Source of the DNA: JAGQTE01 sp964648005
GTDB taxonomy: Bacteria > Actinomycetota > Acidimicrobiia > Acidimicrobiales > Acidimicrobilacustridaceae
Assembly (NCBI GenBank): GCA_964648005.1
Contig: CAZYKR010000200.1
Location: 1 to 8,330 of the forward strand
Length of the DNA stretch: 8,330 nucleotides
Direction of reading: 5' to 3'
Below the pieces are notes generated by a model. It searched no databases and was not told the origin of the DNA. It saw nothing but the letters and a program-made list of their open reading frames with translations. This document shows, piece after piece, positions 7,101 through 8,330 of the stretch. Position numbers and translations under genes: made by a program. Position 1 is the first letter of the stretch. The number at the start of each line of letters is the position of its first letter.

Positions 7101-7933
7101 GGATGCCGGCCCAGCCGGCGGTGCGCATCGGGCTGTCGTCGGTGCGGGGCATCGGCACCGACCTGGCCGAGGCCATCGTCGCCGAGCGCAACGCCAACGG
7201 GCCGTTCACCTCGATGGAGGACTGCAAGCGTCGCGTCGACATGCGCCTGGCGGCTGCGGCGGCCGGCGCCGGGCGCACCCGGTCGTCGCGCACGGCGCGC
7301 CCGGCACGGCTGGAGCTGGCCCACCTCGAGGCGCTCGCCACCGCCGGCGCCTTCGGCAGCTTCACCGACGCCGACGGCTGCCGCCTCGACCGGCGCCGGG
7401 CCCTGTGGCAGGCCGGGGCCGTGGCGCAGTCGGCACCCGACCGGCTCGCCGGCGTCGTCACCGGGGCCGAGGCGCCGCGCCTGCCGGGCATGGACCCGAC
7501 CGAGACCGCCGGGGCCGACCTGTGGGCCACGGGCATCGCGCCCGACGGGCACCCGACCCGGTTCCTGCGGCCCGAGCTCGACCGCCTGGGTGTCGTCCCC
7601 GCCGATCGTCTGCGTCACGTCGAGCACGGCGAGCGCATCCTCGTCGGCGGGGTCGTCACCCACCGGCAGCGGCCGGCGACGGCGAGCGGCACCACCTTCG
7701 TCAACCTCGAGGACGAGACGGGCCTCATCAACGTCATCTGCTCGCGGGGCTGCTGGGTTCGCTACCGCTCGGTGGCGCGATCGTCGGCGGCGCTGTTGGT
7801 GCGGGGCCGGGTCGAGCGCCAGGGACAGGTCGTCAACATCGTCGCCGAGCGGCTCGAGCCGCTGCCGATCGGCGCCACCGACGCCGACGATCCGACCACG
7901 GCCGGCGCTCCCCGCTCGCGCGACTTCCGCTGA
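4139..7933 (+). CDS. dnaE2: Error-prone DNA polymerase III alpha-type subunit DnaE2 (ImuC)
   Basis: This C-family polymerase carries out damage-induced translesion synthesis, in characterised systems together with ImuA and ImuB. Order: an N-terminal WFNPPISWSEIE motif typical of DnaE2; a Gly/Pro/Arg-rich segment (about 20-85); a PHP domain (about 88-345) with HCH at 92-94, TDHDG at 124-128 and E151; the polymerase core; helix-hairpin-helix-like VRGIGTDLAEAI (about 1002-1013); and an OB fold (about 1166-1240) including THRQRPAT and FVNLEDETGLINV. The catalytic aspartates are D536 and D538 in PPDIDIDIESD, and D696 in KFDLLGLG. Other DnaE2 hallmarks are CQGRGSAANSAVCY (492-505), LGIHSGGMVICDRP (649-662), ALIRPGPIQGGSVHP and the terminal RSRDFR. 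At 1264 residues it exceeds the usual 1040-1100 because of insertions at about 20-85, 157-207, 600-630, 960-992 and 1035-1058. The GTG start is supported by the N-terminal motif and promoter position. Two LexA boxes predict SOS induction. No imuA or imuB lies beside it here. Confidence 0.96.
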   Translation: MSWFNPPISWSEIERRLSDRPPAGRPQPADRSRYPGADGGDSPAWSNKRQAYEPPSDRGAADRGPAGGGRGGDGHTGSPPRRTGSVPYAELHCHSNFSFLDGASHPEELAEEADRLGLEALALTDHDGCYGIVRFAEAARALGLPTVFGSELTLGRTAPQPGVADPGVPEAGTPGAPRATRGRRAGQVALAGLDLAPGLPDPGSSLAGETHLVVLARDPRGYALLARAASEAQLRGTKGAPRATLADLAALAGAGLPATSADRDRWLVLTGCRKGAVARALAEQGPAAAEHELGRLVDAFGRANVAVELWDHGDPLDSARNDALVQLAARTGVDVVATNNVHYARPAQRALATAVAAVRARRSLDEIDGWLPAASSAHLRSGAEQARRFARYPGAVERAAELGLACAFDLHLVAPKLPPFPCPDGHDEMSWLRELTERGAERRYGPRGAERVAGAYDQIDHELALIEQLGFPGYFLVVWDIVEFCRRADIYCQGRGSAANSAVCYALGITNADAVSLGLLFERFLSPERDGPPDIDIDIESDRREEVIQHVYATHGRQHAALVANVVTYRSRSAIRDVAKALGFATGQQDAWAKQADRWSALAPPTGDDGAPYQPSPSPEAPVGEAAEHPVPEAVLALARQIEHAPRQLGIHSGGMVICDRPVVEVCPVEWARMEGRSVLQWDKDDCAAAGLVKFDLLGLGMLSALHYCIDLVDEHHGLRIDLAHLPQDPAVYDMLCEADTVGVFQIESRAQMATLPRLRPRCFYDLVVEVALIRPGPIQGGSVHPYIRRRNGEEPVTYLHPLLERSLAKTLGVPLFQEQLMQMAIDVAGFTPAEADQLRQAMGSKRSVERMERLRARLDAGMAANGITPEVGQAIWEKLVAFANYGFPESHSVSFAYLVYASSYLKKYYPAAFCAALVNAQPMGFYSPHSLTQDARRHGVEVRTPDLAHSGVGATLEWHGTSCEGARDQTRARHPSAAPLPYPFGGRMPAQPAVRIGLSSVRGIGTDLAEAIVAERNANGPFTSMEDCKRRVDMRLAAAAAGAGRTRSSRTARPARLELAHLEALATAGAFGSFTDADGCRLDRRRALWQAGAVAQSAPDRLAGVVTGAEAPRLPGMDPTETAGADLWATGIAPDGHPTRFLRPELDRLGVVPADRLRHVEHGERILVGGVVTHRQRPATASGTTFVNLEDETGLINVICSRGCWVRYRSVARSSAALLVRGRVERQGQVVNIVAERLEPLPIGATDADDPTTAGAPRSRDFR

Positions 7934-7938
7934 GTTCC

Positions 7939-7944
7939 TACGAT
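7939..7944 (+). promoter_or_regulatory. -10 element of the SnoaL-like gene, probably leaderless
   Basis: TACGAT fits TANNNT and ends six bases before the ATG at 7951, inside the 17-base gap after the dnaE2 stop. A -35 is not convincing (TCGCGC at 7916-7921). If real, the gene can be transcribed independently of dnaE2; read-through from dnaE2 is also possible because no terminator is seen. Confidence 0.45.
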
Positions 7945-7950
7945 GCGGCC

Positions 7951-8330
7951 ATGGCCGACACCCCTGCTGCCCGTCCGCTCACGGCCGACGACCTCGTCGA
8001 CCTCGAGGAGCTCAAGCGCCTCAAGTACCGCTACCTGCGCTGCATCGACCTGAAGCGCTTCGACGATCTGGTCGACGTGCTGACGCCCGATTGCGTGGCG
8101 TCCTACAGCGGCGGGGCCTACCACTACGACGGGCGCGACGCCATCATCGGCTTCCTGCGCGACTCGATGGGCGCTGAGACGTTCCATTCCAGCCACCGGT
8201 GTCACCACCCCGAGATCGACTTCACCGGCGCCGACACGGCGACGGGCGTGTGGGCCCTCGACGACGTGGTGATCCTCACCGACTGGGAGCTGACGATCCG
8301 CGGTTCGGCCTACTACACCGACGAGTACGT
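7951..8330 (+). CDS. SnoaL/NTF2-like protein (SnoaL_4 type), C-terminus cut by the window edge
   Basis: 126 codons are visible, beginning with an ATG that has no ribosome site but sits six bases after a -10-like hexamer. After a short polar N-terminus comes the first helix pattern of the SnoaL/NTF2-like cone fold: LEELKRLKYRYLRCIDLKRF (residues 18-37). Then follow the FDDLVDVLTPDCVASY strand-helix unit, YDGRDAIIGFLRDSM (about 60-75), a His-rich FHSSHRCHHPEIDF segment (79-92), and beta strands ending in AYYTDEYV. Family members include small polyketide cyclases, dehydratases, isomerases and many uncharacterised proteins. The histidines at 80, 83, 85 and 86 and the acidic residues in the pocket-lining positions could be catalytic, but substrate and reaction cannot be read from sequence. 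It follows dnaE2 by 17 bases on the same strand; a role in mutagenesis would be speculation. Typical complete proteins are 130-180 residues, so little should be missing. Confidence 0.85.
   Translation, partial: MADTPAARPLTADDLVDLEELKRLKYRYLRCIDLKRFDDLVDVLTPDCVASYSGGAYHYDGRDAIIGFLRDSMGAETFHSSHRCHHPEIDFTGADTATGVWALDDVVILTDWELTIRGSAYYTDEY

Noticed and set aside
3836..7663. 1275-codon minus-strand open frame
   Set aside because: It is a mirror of dnaE2 in GC-rich DNA. The translation is low-complexity with no known motif, and it also overlaps the methyltransferase, whereas dnaE2 shows full family motifs.

Overview
This is a very GC-rich stretch with dense coding and long antisense mirror ORFs. 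It has CGAAC-N4-GTTCG type LexA boxes, a mycobacterial-style DnaE2, and start codons sitting 6-7 nt after TANNNT hexamers. Together these point to an actinobacterium. Acidimicrobiia or a relative is a guess from overall flavour, not something the sequence proves.

Left part (1-3204, minus strand): a two-gene unit for exported repeat proteins. The promoter-proximal gene encodes a secreted protein of about 879 residues. It has a Sec signal peptide, 14 RCC1-like repeats of about 38 residues that each carry a conserved cysteine pair, and three C-terminal CnaB/carboxypeptidase-regulatory-like beta-sandwich domains. Two bases after its stop codon begins a probable TTG-started lipoprotein (lipobox LSAC). 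It has a Ser/Thr/Pro/Ala-rich linker followed by pentapeptide repeats that run off the window's left edge. No function can be assigned to either; both look like cell-surface or extracellular binding scaffolds.

Middle (3205-4080): a short divergent intergenic region, then a plus-strand class I SAM-dependent methyltransferase of unknown substrate.

Right part (4081-8330, plus strand): two LexA (SOS) boxes lie over a well-formed promoter, followed by dnaE2, the error-prone DNA polymerase III alpha-type subunit of damage-induced mutagenesis. DnaE2 is long (1264 residues) because of low-complexity insertions, but its polymerase aspartates and its RSRDFR C-terminus are intact. Its usual partners imuA/imuB are not next to it. 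A SnoaL/NTF2-like protein begins 17 nt downstream, with its own -10-like hexamer, and is cut by the right edge.

The three plus-strand genes appear to be separately promoted, probably leaderless transcripts. No RNA genes, CRISPR arrays, insertion sequences, attachment sites or convincing terminators were seen, and no gene-free stretch exceeds about 125 bases.
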